Shown here: in pieces, positions 1-8,639 of the stretch
Layout: each line of letters starts with the position of its first letter
Numbering within the stretch: position 1 is the first letter of the stretch
Assembly: GCF_014873945.1 (NCBI RefSeq)
Contig: NZ_JADBEC010000002.1
Coordinates: 62,001 to 126,000, forward strand
Reading direction: 5' to 3'
Length of the DNA: 64,000 nucleotides
Source of the DNA: Rhizobium viscosum
GTDB lineage: Bacteria; Pseudomonadota; Alphaproteobacteria; Rhizobiales; Rhizobiaceae
The notes under the pieces: generated by a model
What the model was told of the DNA's origin: nothing
Seen by the model: only the letters and a program-made list of their open reading frames with translations
The model's database searches: none
Translations under genes and position numbers: made by a program

Positions 1-1362
1 CTGCTCGCGCTTCTTGGGATCGAGTTCCAGGCGGGCCTTGGCGACCAGCTCCTTCACCGCTTCGTTCTTGTAGTTGGTCAGGTAGTTGTTGTTGGAATCG
101 TGGCCGAGCACGAAGGTCGTCTTCTGGTCCGGGTCGAGAATGTCGTTGGTCCAATAGTTAACCGAGATGTCGTAGTCCCCGGCAACCGTCATGTCCCATT
201 CCTGGCTGGGGTCGACCTTCTGCAGGTTGGCGGTGATGCCGGCCTTGGCGAGCTGCTGCTGCACCAGCACGGCCGTCTGTTCATCCACCTCGTCGCCGGC
301 GCGGATCAGGTAGTTCAGCGTCAGGTTGGAGACGCCGGCATCGGCGAGCAGCTTCTTGGCCTTATCAGGATCATAAGGACGCTTCAGGTTGTCGGAGTAA
401 TAGTAGAGAGCGCCCTTCGGAATGTAGGAATTGGCAACCGTGCCCTGACCGAAGGTAACGGCATCGACGATTGCCTTCTTGTCGATTGCAAGATCGAGTG
501 CCTGGCGCACTTCCTTCTTGCCGAGATCGCCATGCGCATGGTTGATCAGCAGGTGATCTTCACGCGTCGAAGGGTCGATCAGCACGTTGAGGCCGGCGTC
601 CTTCTTCAGCTCCTCGACGCGTGAGAAGGGCACGAAGATGGCGGCATCGAGCTGGCCTGCCTGCACATTCAGCATGCGGGTATTGTCGTCGGGCACCGAG
701 ATCCATTCGACGCCGTCGAGCTTCACGCGGTCGGCCTGCCAGAAGTTCGGGTTCTTCTTCAGGATGACGCGGTCGCCGCGCCGCCATTCGTCGACGACGA
801 AGGCACCGGATGCGATCGGCTTTTCGCCGTAGGCTTCGGCACCCATGGATTCGATGCCCGCCTTGGAGATGACGGATGCGTTCGGCAGGGCGAGCGTCGA
901 GAGGAAGGGAGCGGACGGATTCTTCAGCTTGATTGTCAGCGTGTGCGGGTCGGTGGCAATGGCGGTGTCGATCACCTTATAGGAATCGCTCCAGAGCGAA
1001 CCGGCGTCATCGCGGATGCGCAGCAGGCTGAAGGCCGCGTCTTCCGCCGTCAGTGGCGAACCGTCAGAGAATTTCGCGTCGCGGATCTTGAAGACGTAGG
1101 TCAGGCCATCGTCGGAGACGGTCCAGCTTTCGGCAAGGCCGGGCTCCAGCTTGGTGCCGGTCTTGTCGACGCGGATGAGCACGTCATAGACGTTGGAGAA
1201 GACCCAGTTGTCGATGTTCTGGGCCGTCTTGATCGGATCGAATGTCGTCGAATCCTCACGGCGGCCGATGGTGAGCACGCCGGCGGCTTCGGCGTAGGAT
1301 GCGCTGAGCGTCAGGCCCGCAAGAAGCGCTGCAAGCCCGATTGATTTCCATCTGGTGATCAT
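1..1362 (-). CDS. peptide-type ABC transporter substrate-binding protein (family 5), 3' end cut by window
   Basis: This is a periplasmic binding protein of the DppA/OppA/YejA family (SBP_bac_5). The visible 454 residues start with a Sec signal peptide (charged MITRWK, hydrophobic core at about residues 8-22, likely cleavage near Ala24-Ala26). The mature part has the family pattern of an ESW motif, then a D-G-L-x-Y-x-F-x-I-R segment and a D-G-x-x-x-x-A-x-D segment. The frame is open to base 1, so the C-terminus lies outside the window. It is last in a minus-strand order of hydrolase, two permeases, fused ATPase and this protein, so it is probably the ligand receptor of that importer. Peptide or peptide-like ligands are expected for the family, but the actual ligand is unknown. 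Confidence 0.92.
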   Translation of the reverse strand, partial: MITRWKSIGLAALLAGLTLSASYAEAAGVLTIGRREDSTTFDPIKTAQNIDNWVFSNVYDVLIRVDKTGTKLEPGLAESWTVSDDGLTYVFKIRDAKFSDGSPLTAEDAAFSLLRIRDDAGSLWSDSYKVIDTAIATDPHTLTIKLKNPSAPFLSTLALPNASVISKAGIESMGAEAYGEKPIASGAFVVDEWRRGDRVILKKNPNFWQADRVKLDGVEWISVPDDNTRMLNVQAGQLDAAIFVPFSRVEELKKDAGLNVLIDPSTREDHLLINHAHGDLGKKEVRQALDLAIDKKAIVDAVTFGQGTVANSYIPKGALYYYSDNLKRPYDPDKAKKLLADAGVSNLTLNYLIRAGDEVDEQTAVLVQQQLAKAGITANLQKVDPSQEWDMTVAGDYDISVNYWTNDILDPDQKTTFVLGHDSNNNYLTNYKNEAVKELVAKARLELDPKKREQ

Positions 1363-1381
1363 GCGTTCGTTCCCTTCGTTG

Positions 1382-3091
1382 TTATGGCATGCGTTTGACG
1401 GGGAGAGCCGGCATCGATTGCAATTCGTCTTCCAAGCTGGCGCTACTCAGAAGCGGCTTATCCGGGTCGATGTCGGGAATGGCGGCAATCAACGCCGCGG
1501 TATAGGGATGTTTCGGCCGCGCGAAGACCTCTTCCGAGAGGCCTTCCTCGACAATCTCGCCGCGGTACATGACGACGACGCGTTCGCAGAGATTGCGCAC
1601 GATCGCCAGATCATGGGCGATAAACATCAGCGTCAGGTTCATCTTGGCGGTGAGTTCGCGGAAAAGCGCGATGATCTGTGCCTGGATCGTCACGTCGAGG
1701 GCCGCAACACATTCATCGGCAATGATGAGCTTCGGATCGACAGCGAGCGCCCGGGCGATGCCTGCGCGCTGACACTGGCCGCCGCTCATGCTGCGGGGTT
1801 TGCGGTTGGCAAACTCCCGCTCCAGCCCGACAAGATCGAGCAATTCGTCAATCCTTTCCGGAATGGCCGATGCCGGCACCTTGCCCTGCACCTTCAGCAC
1901 CTCGGTAAGCATCTGCCCGATCGTGAGGCGCGGATTGAGTGCGTTATAAGGGTCCTGAAAGACCATGGCCGTCTCACGCCGCAGCTTCGCAAGACCGGCA
2001 GCCCGCTGCTGCGCAAGGTCGATTCCTTCGAAGGACACATGGCCCGAGGAGATCGGCGTCAGCCCCAGCACAGCGCGTGCAAGCGTGCTCTTGCCGCTGC
2101 CGGATTCGCCGACGATGCCGATGGTTTCGCCCGGCATGACCTGCAGGCTGACGCCGGAAACGGCGCCTACCGTCTTGGCACTGCTTTTGAACAGGCTGCC
2201 GCCAACCTTGAAACGGACATGCAGGTCGTCGATCTCAAGAAGCGGCTTGGTCGATGCTGCCGAAGACGCGAGCAGCGGCTCCGGCATTGGCGCCTCGTCC
2301 GGCATGGAGGGATGGCTGTTGATCAGATTGATCGTGTAGGCGTCCTGCGGCCGGGAGAGGATCGTCCGTTTCGGCCCCTGTTCAAGCAGCTTGCCATTGC
2401 GCATGACGGCGATGCGGTCGCAGGTCTGGGCGACGATGCCGAGATCGTGGGTGATGAGGATGATCGACAGGCCGCGCTTTTCTCGGATCTCCAGCAAGAG
2501 TTTCAGGATCTGCGCCTGGATCGTCACGTCGAGTGCCGTCGTCGGCTCGTCGGCGATCAGGATCTTCGGGTTGCAGGAGAGCGCCACGCCGATCATGGCG
2601 CGCTGGCGCATGCCGCCGGAAAACTCGTGCGGATAACTGTCATATTGGCGAACGGGATCGGGAAAGCCAACCTGCGTCAGGATCTCGATCGCCGCCGCCC
2701 GTGCTTCCTTCGCGCTGAGCCCTTGATGATAGCGGATGCCCTCGGAAATCTGGTCGCCGATGCGCATGACCGGATCGAGGTGGCTCGTCGGGTTCTGGAA
2801 GATCATGCCGATCTCGCCGCCCCGAACTTCCAGCATCTCAGCTTCGCTTGCCGTCGTCAGATCACGCCCTTCGAGCAGGACGGCGCCGCCCTCGATCCTG
2901 ATCAGAGAGGAAGGCAATAGCCGGACGAGCGAACGGCAGAGCAGGCTCTTTCCCGAGCCGCTCTCACCGACCAGGCCGAGGATTTCGCCCTTGGCGAGAT
3001 CAAGAGAAACATGGTCGATCAGCGTTCGCGCGCGGCCATCGAGATGAACCCTGACCGTCAGGTCACGGACTGAAAGGACTGACGCGCTCAT
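1382..3091 (-). CDS. fused double-ATPase subunit of peptide-type ABC importer (DppD-DppF / YejF type)
   Basis: This 569-residue protein holds two complete ABC ATPase domains in tandem. The first has Walker A GESGSGKS at residues 42-49 and a FSGGMRQR signature. The second has another GESGSGKS near residue 330 and an MSGGQCQR signature. Each is followed by the short C-terminal extension of oligopeptide importers (proline-rich 'HPYTAALIAAIP' type). One fused chain doing the work of DppD plus DppF is the arrangement of E. coli YejF and is common in rhizobia. Its start overlaps the stop of the upstream permease by 4 bases, so translation is probably coupled. It powers uptake through the two permeases encoded just upstream. 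Confidence 0.95.
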   Translation of the reverse strand: MSASVLSVRDLTVRVHLDGRARTLIDHVSLDLAKGEILGLVGESGSGKSLLCRSLVRLLPSSLIRIEGGAVLLEGRDLTTASEAEMLEVRGGEIGMIFQNPTSHLDPVMRIGDQISEGIRYHQGLSAKEARAAAIEILTQVGFPDPVRQYDSYPHEFSGGMRQRAMIGVALSCNPKILIADEPTTALDVTIQAQILKLLLEIREKRGLSIILITHDLGIVAQTCDRIAVMRNGKLLEQGPKRTILSRPQDAYTINLINSHPSMPDEAPMPEPLLASSAASTKPLLEIDDLHVRFKVGGSLFKSSAKTVGAVSGVSLQVMPGETIGIVGESGSGKSTLARAVLGLTPISSGHVSFEGIDLAQQRAAGLAKLRRETAMVFQDPYNALNPRLTIGQMLTEVLKVQGKVPASAIPERIDELLDLVGLEREFANRKPRSMSGGQCQRAGIARALAVDPKLIIADECVAALDVTIQAQIIALFRELTAKMNLTLMFIAHDLAIVRNLCERVVVMYRGEIVEEGLSEEVFARPKHPYTAALIAAIPDIDPDKPLLSSASLEDELQSMPALPVKRMP

Positions 3092-3939
3092 TCGTGAACT
3101 CCGAGAAGTTCGCCGAGCGCATCACCCAGCATGCTGAAACCGAAGGCGAGGCAGACGATGGATAGGCCTGGGAAAAGCGTGATCCACCATGCCGTTGTGA
3201 TGAAGCTCTGCCCCTCCGCGACCATGACGCCCCACTCGGCGAGCGGTGGCTGCACGCCGAGGCCGAGATAGCTGACCGCCGCGCCGCTGAGCAGCACTAG
3301 CGTCGCATCCGACATGGAAAAGACGATGGAGCCGGCAATCGCATTCGGCAGAAGGTGGCGGAACATGATCCGGAAGCGGCTGAAGCCGAGGCTGACGGCT
3401 GCGACCGCGTAGTCGCTGCCTTTCAGCACCAGCATCTGCGCGCGGATAAGGCGCGCATAGGAGACCCAGCCGACCAGCGCCATGGCAATATAGAAGCTGC
3501 TGAGGCCCGGCCCCAGGATAGCGATGATCGATAGCATCAGGACAAGGAACGGGAAGGCGAGAATGATATCGACGAGGCGCATGAAAACCGCATCGACGAT
3601 GCCGCCGAAGAAGCCGGCGATGGTCCCGACCGTCGTGCCGATCAGGAACGGGAAGATGACGCCGATGACGGCGATCTGCAGGTCGATGCGGGCGCCCCAT
3701 ATGACGCGCGAAAGTATGTCGCGGCCGAAATTGTCCGTGCCGAAGAGATGGGCGAAGGAGGGCGGCTGTAGCCGCACATCGGCATTCTGCAGGATCGGAT
3801 CATACGGTGCGACCAATGGAGCGGCGATCGCCAGAAGCAGGAAGAACAGCAGGATGCCGGCGCCGATGACGAGTGTCGGTTGGCGGCCGAGGAAACGGCG
3901 CCAGGCGACGGGAGAGGGAGTAAAGGCCTCGACGCTCAT
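3088..3939 (-). CDS. DppC-like permease of peptide-type ABC importer
   Basis: This 283-residue inner-membrane permease has the DppC layout. A cytoplasmic start leads into a first membrane helix (about residues 22-45) and the family motif 'PLVAPYDP'. An extracytoplasmic loop with 'HLFGTDNFGRDILSRVIWG' follows, then the BPD_transp_1 domain with about five further helices. The 'GTDxxGRD' motif is diagnostic for this subunit type. It overlaps the neighbouring permease and the ATPase gene by 4 bases on each side, which marks a tightly coupled operon. Confidence 0.94.
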   Translation of the reverse strand: MSVEAFTPSPVAWRRFLGRQPTLVIGAGILLFFLLLAIAAPLVAPYDPILQNADVRLQPPSFAHLFGTDNFGRDILSRVIWGARIDLQIAVIGVIFPFLIGTTVGTIAGFFGGIVDAVFMRLVDIILAFPFLVLMLSIIAILGPGLSSFYIAMALVGWVSYARLIRAQMLVLKGSDYAVAAVSLGFSRFRIMFRHLLPNAIAGSIVFSMSDATLVLLSGAAVSYLGLGVQPPLAEWGVMVAEGQSFITTAWWITLFPGLSIVCLAFGFSMLGDALGELLGVHE

Positions 3940-4874
3940 AGCTTCACCCTCGGATCGACCGCGACGGTGACGATATCGGCAATGAAATTGACGAGCACGG
4001 TGGCGCAGGCAAAGGTCATGGCCACACCCTGAACGACCATGTAGTCGCGCGAGAAAATGGCGCGCACCAGCAATTGCCCCATGCCCGGCAGGGCAAAGAC
4101 GCTTTCCACGACGACGGTGCCGCCGATCAGCCAGCCAATGTTGACGGCCAGAAGATTGATTGTCGGTACCAGCGAATTCGGCAGGACGTGGCGCCAGAAG
4201 ACGACACTCTCAGGCATGCCGCGGGCGCGAGCGGCTGTCGCTACATCCGATTTCAGGGATTCGATCATTGCGGAGCGCAGGCTGCGGGTCAGCACCGTCG
4301 AGAGCGACAACGCAACGGTCAACGCCGGCAGGATGAGATGAGAGAGCTTGTCGGTAAATGTCGTGCCGTAGCCGGAGACGGGCAGGACGCCGAGTTCGAC
4401 GCTGAAAAAAATTATCAGCATCAGGCCGAGCCAGAAAGGCGGAAAGCCGATCCCGAATGTGGAGATGACGCGTACTGCATGATCAGGCGCGCGGCCAGCA
4501 TTACGAGCTGCAATCGCCGACATCGGCACGGCGATCAGGATTGACAGGATGACGCTTGTCAGGACCAACGCGATCGTCGGCTCGATGCGCGTGGCAATCA
4601 GCGGAAAAACGTCGATCTTGTAGAGGATCGACTTGCCCATTTCGCCGTTCGCGAGGTTTTTGAGGAAGTAGAAATATTGCAGCCACATCGGCTGATCGAG
4701 TCCGTATTGCGCGCGAATGTTGGCAAGCGCCGTCGGTGTCGCACGCGTGCCGAGAATATTGCGGGCGGGATCGCCGGGGATCAGTCGCACCAGAATGAAG
4801 GTAATGACGCTGATGCCGAAGATGACTGGCAGAAACTGAAGCGGCCGGGTCAGTATGAACTTATAGCGATGCAT
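3936..4874 (-). CDS. DppB-like permease of peptide-type ABC importer
   Basis: This 312-residue permease starts with the DppB signature (short basic N-terminus, helix 1, then 'RLIPGDPARNILG') and carries the EAA loop 'ARARGMPESVVFWRHVLPN' that contacts the ATPase. About six membrane helices are visible. It pairs with the DppC-like subunit encoded directly downstream. The gene starts 51 bases after the stop of a proline iminopeptidase gene on the same strand, so import and peptidase functions are probably co-transcribed. Confidence 0.94.
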   Translation of the reverse strand: MHRYKFILTRPLQFLPVIFGISVITFILVRLIPGDPARNILGTRATPTALANIRAQYGLDQPMWLQYFYFLKNLANGEMGKSILYKIDVFPLIATRIEPTIALVLTSVILSILIAVPMSAIAARNAGRAPDHAVRVISTFGIGFPPFWLGLMLIIFFSVELGVLPVSGYGTTFTDKLSHLILPALTVALSLSTVLTRSLRSAMIESLKSDVATAARARGMPESVVFWRHVLPNSLVPTINLLAVNIGWLIGGTVVVESVFALPGMGQLLVRAIFSRDYMVVQGVAMTFACATVLVNFIADIVTVAVDPRVKL

Positions 4875-4925
4875 GGTGGCGCCTGCCCCCTCGTCTTCGC
4901 CAGGTTCCGATCACCTTCCTCTGCA

Positions 4926-5816
4926 TCAGCTTGCCTTATGTCGCGATAAGAAATCAATCAGCGCGGGATAATAGTCATGCGGGTTTTCGTAGAACGGCAT
5001 GTGGCTGGCGTTTGCGAAAACCTTGAGTTCGGCATTCGGCAACGCAAGCTTCATGCGCAGCGCGCAGGCCGGCGTCAACTCGTCATGTTCGCCCGTCGTA
5101 ATCAATACCGGCGCCTTCACCCGCGGCAGGTCGGGAACACGGTTCCAGTCCTTCAGATTGCCGATATAGAGAAATTCGTTCGGCCCCTGCATGGTCTCAT
5201 AGGGACCCATGTTCCAGTCATCCAATGAGCGGCGCACCGGCGCCGGCCAATCCGGCAGGCGGCAGACGTGGCGATAGTTCAGGATGGTCACGGCCGCGAG
5301 ATATTCGGGATGATTGTAGGTTCCCTGCGCCTCATGCTTCTGCATCATCGCCACCGTCTCAGGCCCGAGGGCGGCCCGGAGCCGCTCCAGCTCCAAGATC
5401 AGATGCGGCATGTCGGCGACGGTATCTTCGAGGATCAGCGTCTGCAGGTTTTCCGGATAGGTCAGTGCATAGTCGATCGCGAGCCAGCCGCCCCAGGAGT
5501 GGCCGAGCATATGGACTTTACCGAGACCCAGCGCCTTTCGTACCGTCTCGGTTTCTTCGACATAGCGGCCGATGGTCCAGAGCGATGCGTCGGTCGGCCG
5601 GTCGGAGGCGCCGGTACCGAGCTGGTCGAAGGCGACAACGCGGTAACCCTTGTCGACGAGACAGGAATGAGCCTCGCGCAGATAGTCGCAGGGCAGGCCT
5701 GGGCCGCCATTCAGGCAGAAAACAGTGTCGCTGCCGGTTCCGAAGCTGTAGGCAATCACCTTGTAGCCGTCGACTTCGATCTCATGTCGCGCCTCAGGCT
5801 CGATTTCACGCCACAT
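4926..5816 (-). CDS. proline iminopeptidase-family alpha/beta hydrolase (Pip, first copy)
   Basis: This 296-residue alpha/beta hydrolase matches the proline iminopeptidase family (peptidase S33). It shows the oxyanion 'NGGPG' motif, the 'FDQLGTGASD' strand, the nucleophile elbow GHSWGG, and the late Asp (TTGEHDELTP) and His (NASHMP) of the triad. The start is supported by GGAG seven bases upstream. It is divergent from a LuxR-family gene and leads the peptide importer operon. Pip genes beside LuxR solos are the hallmark of plant-associated loci such as xccR-pip. The substrate may be a small amide rather than an N-terminal proline peptide. Confidence 0.9.
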   Translation of the reverse strand: MWREIEPEARHEIEVDGYKVIAYSFGTGSDTVFCLNGGPGLPCDYLREAHSCLVDKGYRVVAFDQLGTGASDRPTDASLWTIGRYVEETETVRKALGLGKVHMLGHSWGGWLAIDYALTYPENLQTLILEDTVADMPHLILELERLRAALGPETVAMMQKHEAQGTYNHPEYLAAVTILNYRHVCRLPDWPAPVRRSLDDWNMGPYETMQGPNEFLYIGNLKDWNRVPDLPRVKAPVLITTGEHDELTPACALRMKLALPNAELKVFANASHMPFYENPHDYYPALIDFLSRHKAS

Positions 5817-5842
5817 TCACCGCTCCGGCAGAAGATTTCGCT

Positions 5843-5859
5843 TGCTCAATAATTGGGCA
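5843..5859. promoter_or_regulatory. near-palindrome between pip and luxR genes (candidate LuxR-solo operator)
   Basis: The 17-base sequence TGCTCAATAATTGGGCA is a 7-3-7 inverted repeat with one mismatch. It lies 26 bases upstream of the minus-strand pip start, inside the 121-base divergent gap. LuxR solos of the XccR/OryR/PipR type act on lux-box-like palindromes upstream of pip. The position fits, but the sequence is not a canonical lux box, so the role is inferred. Confidence 0.35.
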
Positions 5860-5937
5860 TGGCTAAATTTTTATCCGAAACGACGTTCTTCGCCAGCTAT
5901 AAGAAGTGATAGGGTGGGGAACCACCGGGAGTCCGCC

Positions 5938-6720
5938 ATGCTTGACGAAATCGGAACGATTAGACGGCAGTTCTCAGCCCATCAGACGCTGGACGGGCGT
6001 ATCGATCAGGTTTTCGCGGCAATGAAAGAGATCGGTTTCGAGGCCCTGATCTACGACTACACGCCGGTGCCTTATGACCTCGACGGAGGGATCATGATTC
6101 CGTCGATGTTAAAGCTGCGCAATATCTCCGAAGATATGCGCGAATACTGGTTCGACCGCGGCTATTTCCGCATCGATCCGGTGCAACAGGTGGCCTTGCG
6201 CACCTCGGCGCCCTTCTTCTGGAATTATGACAGGGACGCCGACACTCTGATCAACCGCTTCATGAGCGACGACACGGCGCCGGTGACGCGTTTCCTTAAC
6301 GAGCGCGACATGTCGACGGGCGTGACGGTTCCCGTCCATATGCCGCGCGGCGATTATGCGACTGTGACCGGCATTCGTTTCGGCGTTGACAGCGATTTCG
6401 AACACCATGCACTGCGTTATATCGCCGATTTCAATCTGCTGGCCCATGTCTTCCACGAGGCCGCCTATTCGCTTTTCGACGCCGAGGCGCTGCGGGTCGG
6501 CAAGGTCCGTTTGACGGAGCGCGAGCGGGAATGCCTTCGGCATTCGGCAGAGGGACTTTCGGCCAAGGAAATTTCGCGCATCATCAATCGTTCGGTACCG
6601 ACGGTCGTCATGCATCTCAATGCGGCGGCCAAGAAGCTCGGCGCCCGCAACCGCACGCAGGCGGTGGTGCGCGCCACCCATTACCGGCTGCTGGAAGACC
6701 GCCCATCCTATAACTTCTAA
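5938..6720 (+). CDS. LuxR-family solo of the plant-associated (OryR/XccR/PipR/NesR) subgroup
   Basis: This 260-residue regulator has an N-terminal autoinducer-binding domain (about residues 20-165) and a C-terminal LuxR helix-turn-helix (about 190-250, 'LTEREREcL...GLSAKEI...TVxxHL...KLGARNRTQA'). Aligned on the invariant D80-P81 (TraR D70-P71) and W95 (TraR W85), the positions equal to TraR Trp57 and Tyr61 are Met67 and Trp71. Those two swaps mark the plant-signal LuxR solos, which do not bind acyl-homoserine lactones. The start at 5938 is chosen for a GGGAG site just upstream; earlier in-frame codons lack one. No luxI gene is in the window. Pip genes flank it on both sides. Confidence 0.93.
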   Translation: MLDEIGTIRRQFSAHQTLDGRIDQVFAAMKEIGFEALIYDYTPVPYDLDGGIMIPSMLKLRNISEDMREYWFDRGYFRIDPVQQVALRTSAPFFWNYDRDADTLINRFMSDDTAPVTRFLNERDMSTGVTVPVHMPRGDYATVTGIRFGVDSDFEHHALRYIADFNLLAHVFHEAAYSLFDAEALRVGKVRLTERERECLRHSAEGLSAKEISRIINRSVPTVVMHLNAAAKKLGARNRTQAVVRATHYRLLEDRPSYNF

Positions 6721-6786
6721 TAGCTGCCTTCGGCTTTTCGGCCACGTTATGCTTTTCCATCATTGCCCTAGAGGATGGAGATATAA

Positions 6787-7689
6787 GTGGCCGCAGTCTT
6801 GACGAAGGAAGCCTTTCTGCCGTTTCGCGCATATCAGACCTGGTATCGCATCACCGGTTCGCTCGATTCCGGAATGTTGCCTCTTGTCGTTGCTCATGGC
6901 GGCCCTGGCTGCACGCATGACTATGTCGATTCCTTCAAGGGCATTGCCGAGCTCGATGGCCGCGCTGTCATCCATTACGATCAGCTCGGCAACGGCAATT
7001 CCACGCGACTACCCGATAAGGGAGCGGATTTCTGGACGCCGGCGCTCTTCCTCGAAGAGCTCGATGCGCTCCTGAAACATCTCGGTATTCAGGATCGGTA
7101 TGCCTTCCTCGGCCAGTCCTGGGGCGGCATGCTCGGTGCCGAACACGCGGTGCGCCGGCCAAAGGGCCTGCAGGCGCTCGTCATCGCCAATTCGCCGGCC
7201 AACATGCATACCTGGGTGGCGGAAGCCAATCGCCTGCGCGAAGAGCTGCCACAGGAGGTGCAGGACACGCTGCTGAAACACGAGGAAGCCGGCACCATCA
7301 CCGATCCGGACTATATTGCCGCCTCGCGCGTCTTTTATGACCGACATGTCTGCCGCGTTTCCCCCTGGCCGCCGGAAGTTGCGCGCACTTTTGCGATCAT
7401 GGACGAGGACAATACCGTCTACCGCAACATGAACGGCCCGACTGAATTCCACGTCATCGGCACGATGAAGGACTGGACGATCGAAGATCGGCTGCCGCTC
7501 ATCGAGGCGCCCACGCTTCTGATCTCCGGCAAATATGACGAGGCGACCCCGCTCGTCGTCAAACCCTATGTCGATCACGTGCAGGGTTGTGAATGGGTGC
7601 TCTTCGAGAATTCCAGCCACATGCCGCATGTCGAGGAACGAGAGCTTTGCCTGGACGTTGTCTCGGCCTTCCTTACCAGGCACGATTGA
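6787..7689 (+). CDS. proline iminopeptidase-family alpha/beta hydrolase (Pip, second copy)
   Basis: This 300-residue S33-type hydrolase has 'HGGPG' for the oxyanion hole, 'YDQLGNGNS', the nucleophile elbow GQSWGG, a late Asp in 'SGKYDEATP' and the His in 'NSSHMP'. It starts with GTG, supported by a GGATGGAG site about 8 bases upstream. It lies 66 bases after the LuxR-solo gene in the same direction. It is clearly related to the divergent copy but well diverged from it, so this is not a recent duplication. It is probably a target of the LuxR solo, as pip genes are in the related plant-responsive loci. Confidence 0.9.
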   Translation: MAAVLTKEAFLPFRAYQTWYRITGSLDSGMLPLVVAHGGPGCTHDYVDSFKGIAELDGRAVIHYDQLGNGNSTRLPDKGADFWTPALFLEELDALLKHLGIQDRYAFLGQSWGGMLGAEHAVRRPKGLQALVIANSPANMHTWVAEANRLREELPQEVQDTLLKHEEAGTITDPDYIAASRVFYDRHVCRVSPWPPEVARTFAIMDEDNTVYRNMNGPTEFHVIGTMKDWTIEDRLPLIEAPTLLISGKYDEATPLVVKPYVDHVQGCEWVLFENSSHMPHVEERELCLDVVSAFLTRHD

Positions 7690-7727
7690 TCGCGCTCTGC
7701 GGCCGGCGCCGTCGGCCCGCACCTTCT

Positions 7728-8639
7728 CTACCGTTCGAACGGCTCGCCGAGCGAAGCGACGCCGTTGAGTTTCAACAGACGGCGGTCCGCGGAGATGATA
7801 CCGAGCACGACGATCGTTACCAGATAGGGCAGGCACGCCAGCAATTGCGAGGGTACGTCGAGCCCCGTTGCCTGCGCGGCTAACCCCATCAGCGATACGG
7901 CACCGAAGAGACACGCTCCGAGGAAAATCCGGCCCGTCAGCCAGGTTCCGAAGACGACGAGCGCAATGGCAATCCAGCCGCGGCCGGCAATCATTCCGTC
8001 CGCCCAAAGCGGCGTATAGATCGTTGATGCATAGGCGCCTGCAAATCCCGCCATCATGCCACCGAATGCCACGGCGGCGAAGCGGACTGCGATAACAGGG
8101 TAACCGATTGCGTGGGCCGCTTTAGGGTTTTCACCTACCGCACGAATGACCAGTCCAACCTTCGCATAGGCGAAAGTCGCCCAGATCGCGACCGTCACCA
8201 GAAGCGAGAGCCAGACAACGATATCCTGTGTGAAGAGGCCGCCGACGACCGGGATCTCGGAAAGGCCCGGAATTGTGATTTTCGGCAGCGCCTTGACTGT
8301 CAGGCTTTCATAGCTCTTGCCGAAGAGTGCCGACAGGCCCTGGCCGAGAATGCCGATCGCAAGCCCGGTCGCGACCTGGTTCGCGTTGAAGCCGAGGATG
8401 ATGCCGGCAAAGATCAGTGACAGCAGACTGCCGCAGAGCCCGGCCGCGACAAATGCGAGGATGTGGCCGCCACCATGATAGACGATGATGAAAGCAATGA
8501 CGGCGCCGAATGCCATCAATCCTTCGACGCCGAGATTGAGAACCCCGGCGCGTTCAACGACAAGTTCGCCGAGAGCCGCCAGCAGAAAGGGTGTCGCAGC
8601 CGCCAGCATGCCGGCCAGGATGAACTCGATCGCATTCAT
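7728..8639 (-). CDS. BMP-type nucleoside/purine ABC importer permease (second permease)
   Basis: This 303-residue permease belongs to the BPD_transp_2 group used by BMP-family nucleoside importers (YufQ/NupQ, RbsC-related). It has about eight to nine hydrophobic helices and the conserved start 'ATPFLLAALGELVVERAGVLNLGVEGLM', plus a C-terminal 'PYLVTIVVLGIIS' helix. The start is the ATG that overlaps the stop of the upstream permease gene by 4 bases. It ends the 8.2 kb minus-strand operon that begins at the Rieske gene. Confidence 0.93.
   Translation of the reverse strand: MNAIEFILAGMLAAATPFLLAALGELVVERAGVLNLGVEGLMAFGAVIAFIIVYHGGGHILAFVAAGLCGSLLSLIFAGIILGFNANQVATGLAIGILGQGLSALFGKSYESLTVKALPKITIPGLSEIPVVGGLFTQDIVVWLSLLVTVAIWATFAYAKVGLVIRAVGENPKAAHAIGYPVIAVRFAAVAFGGMMAGFAGAYASTIYTPLWADGMIAGRGWIAIALVVFGTWLTGRIFLGACLFGAVSLMGLAAQATGLDVPSQLLACLPYLVTIVVLGIISADRRLLKLNGVASLGEPFER

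Noticed and set aside
1355..2920. About 520-codon plus-strand frame opposite the fused ATPase gene
   Set aside because: Shadow of a well-conserved ATPase gene; no ribosome site and no recognisable fold.
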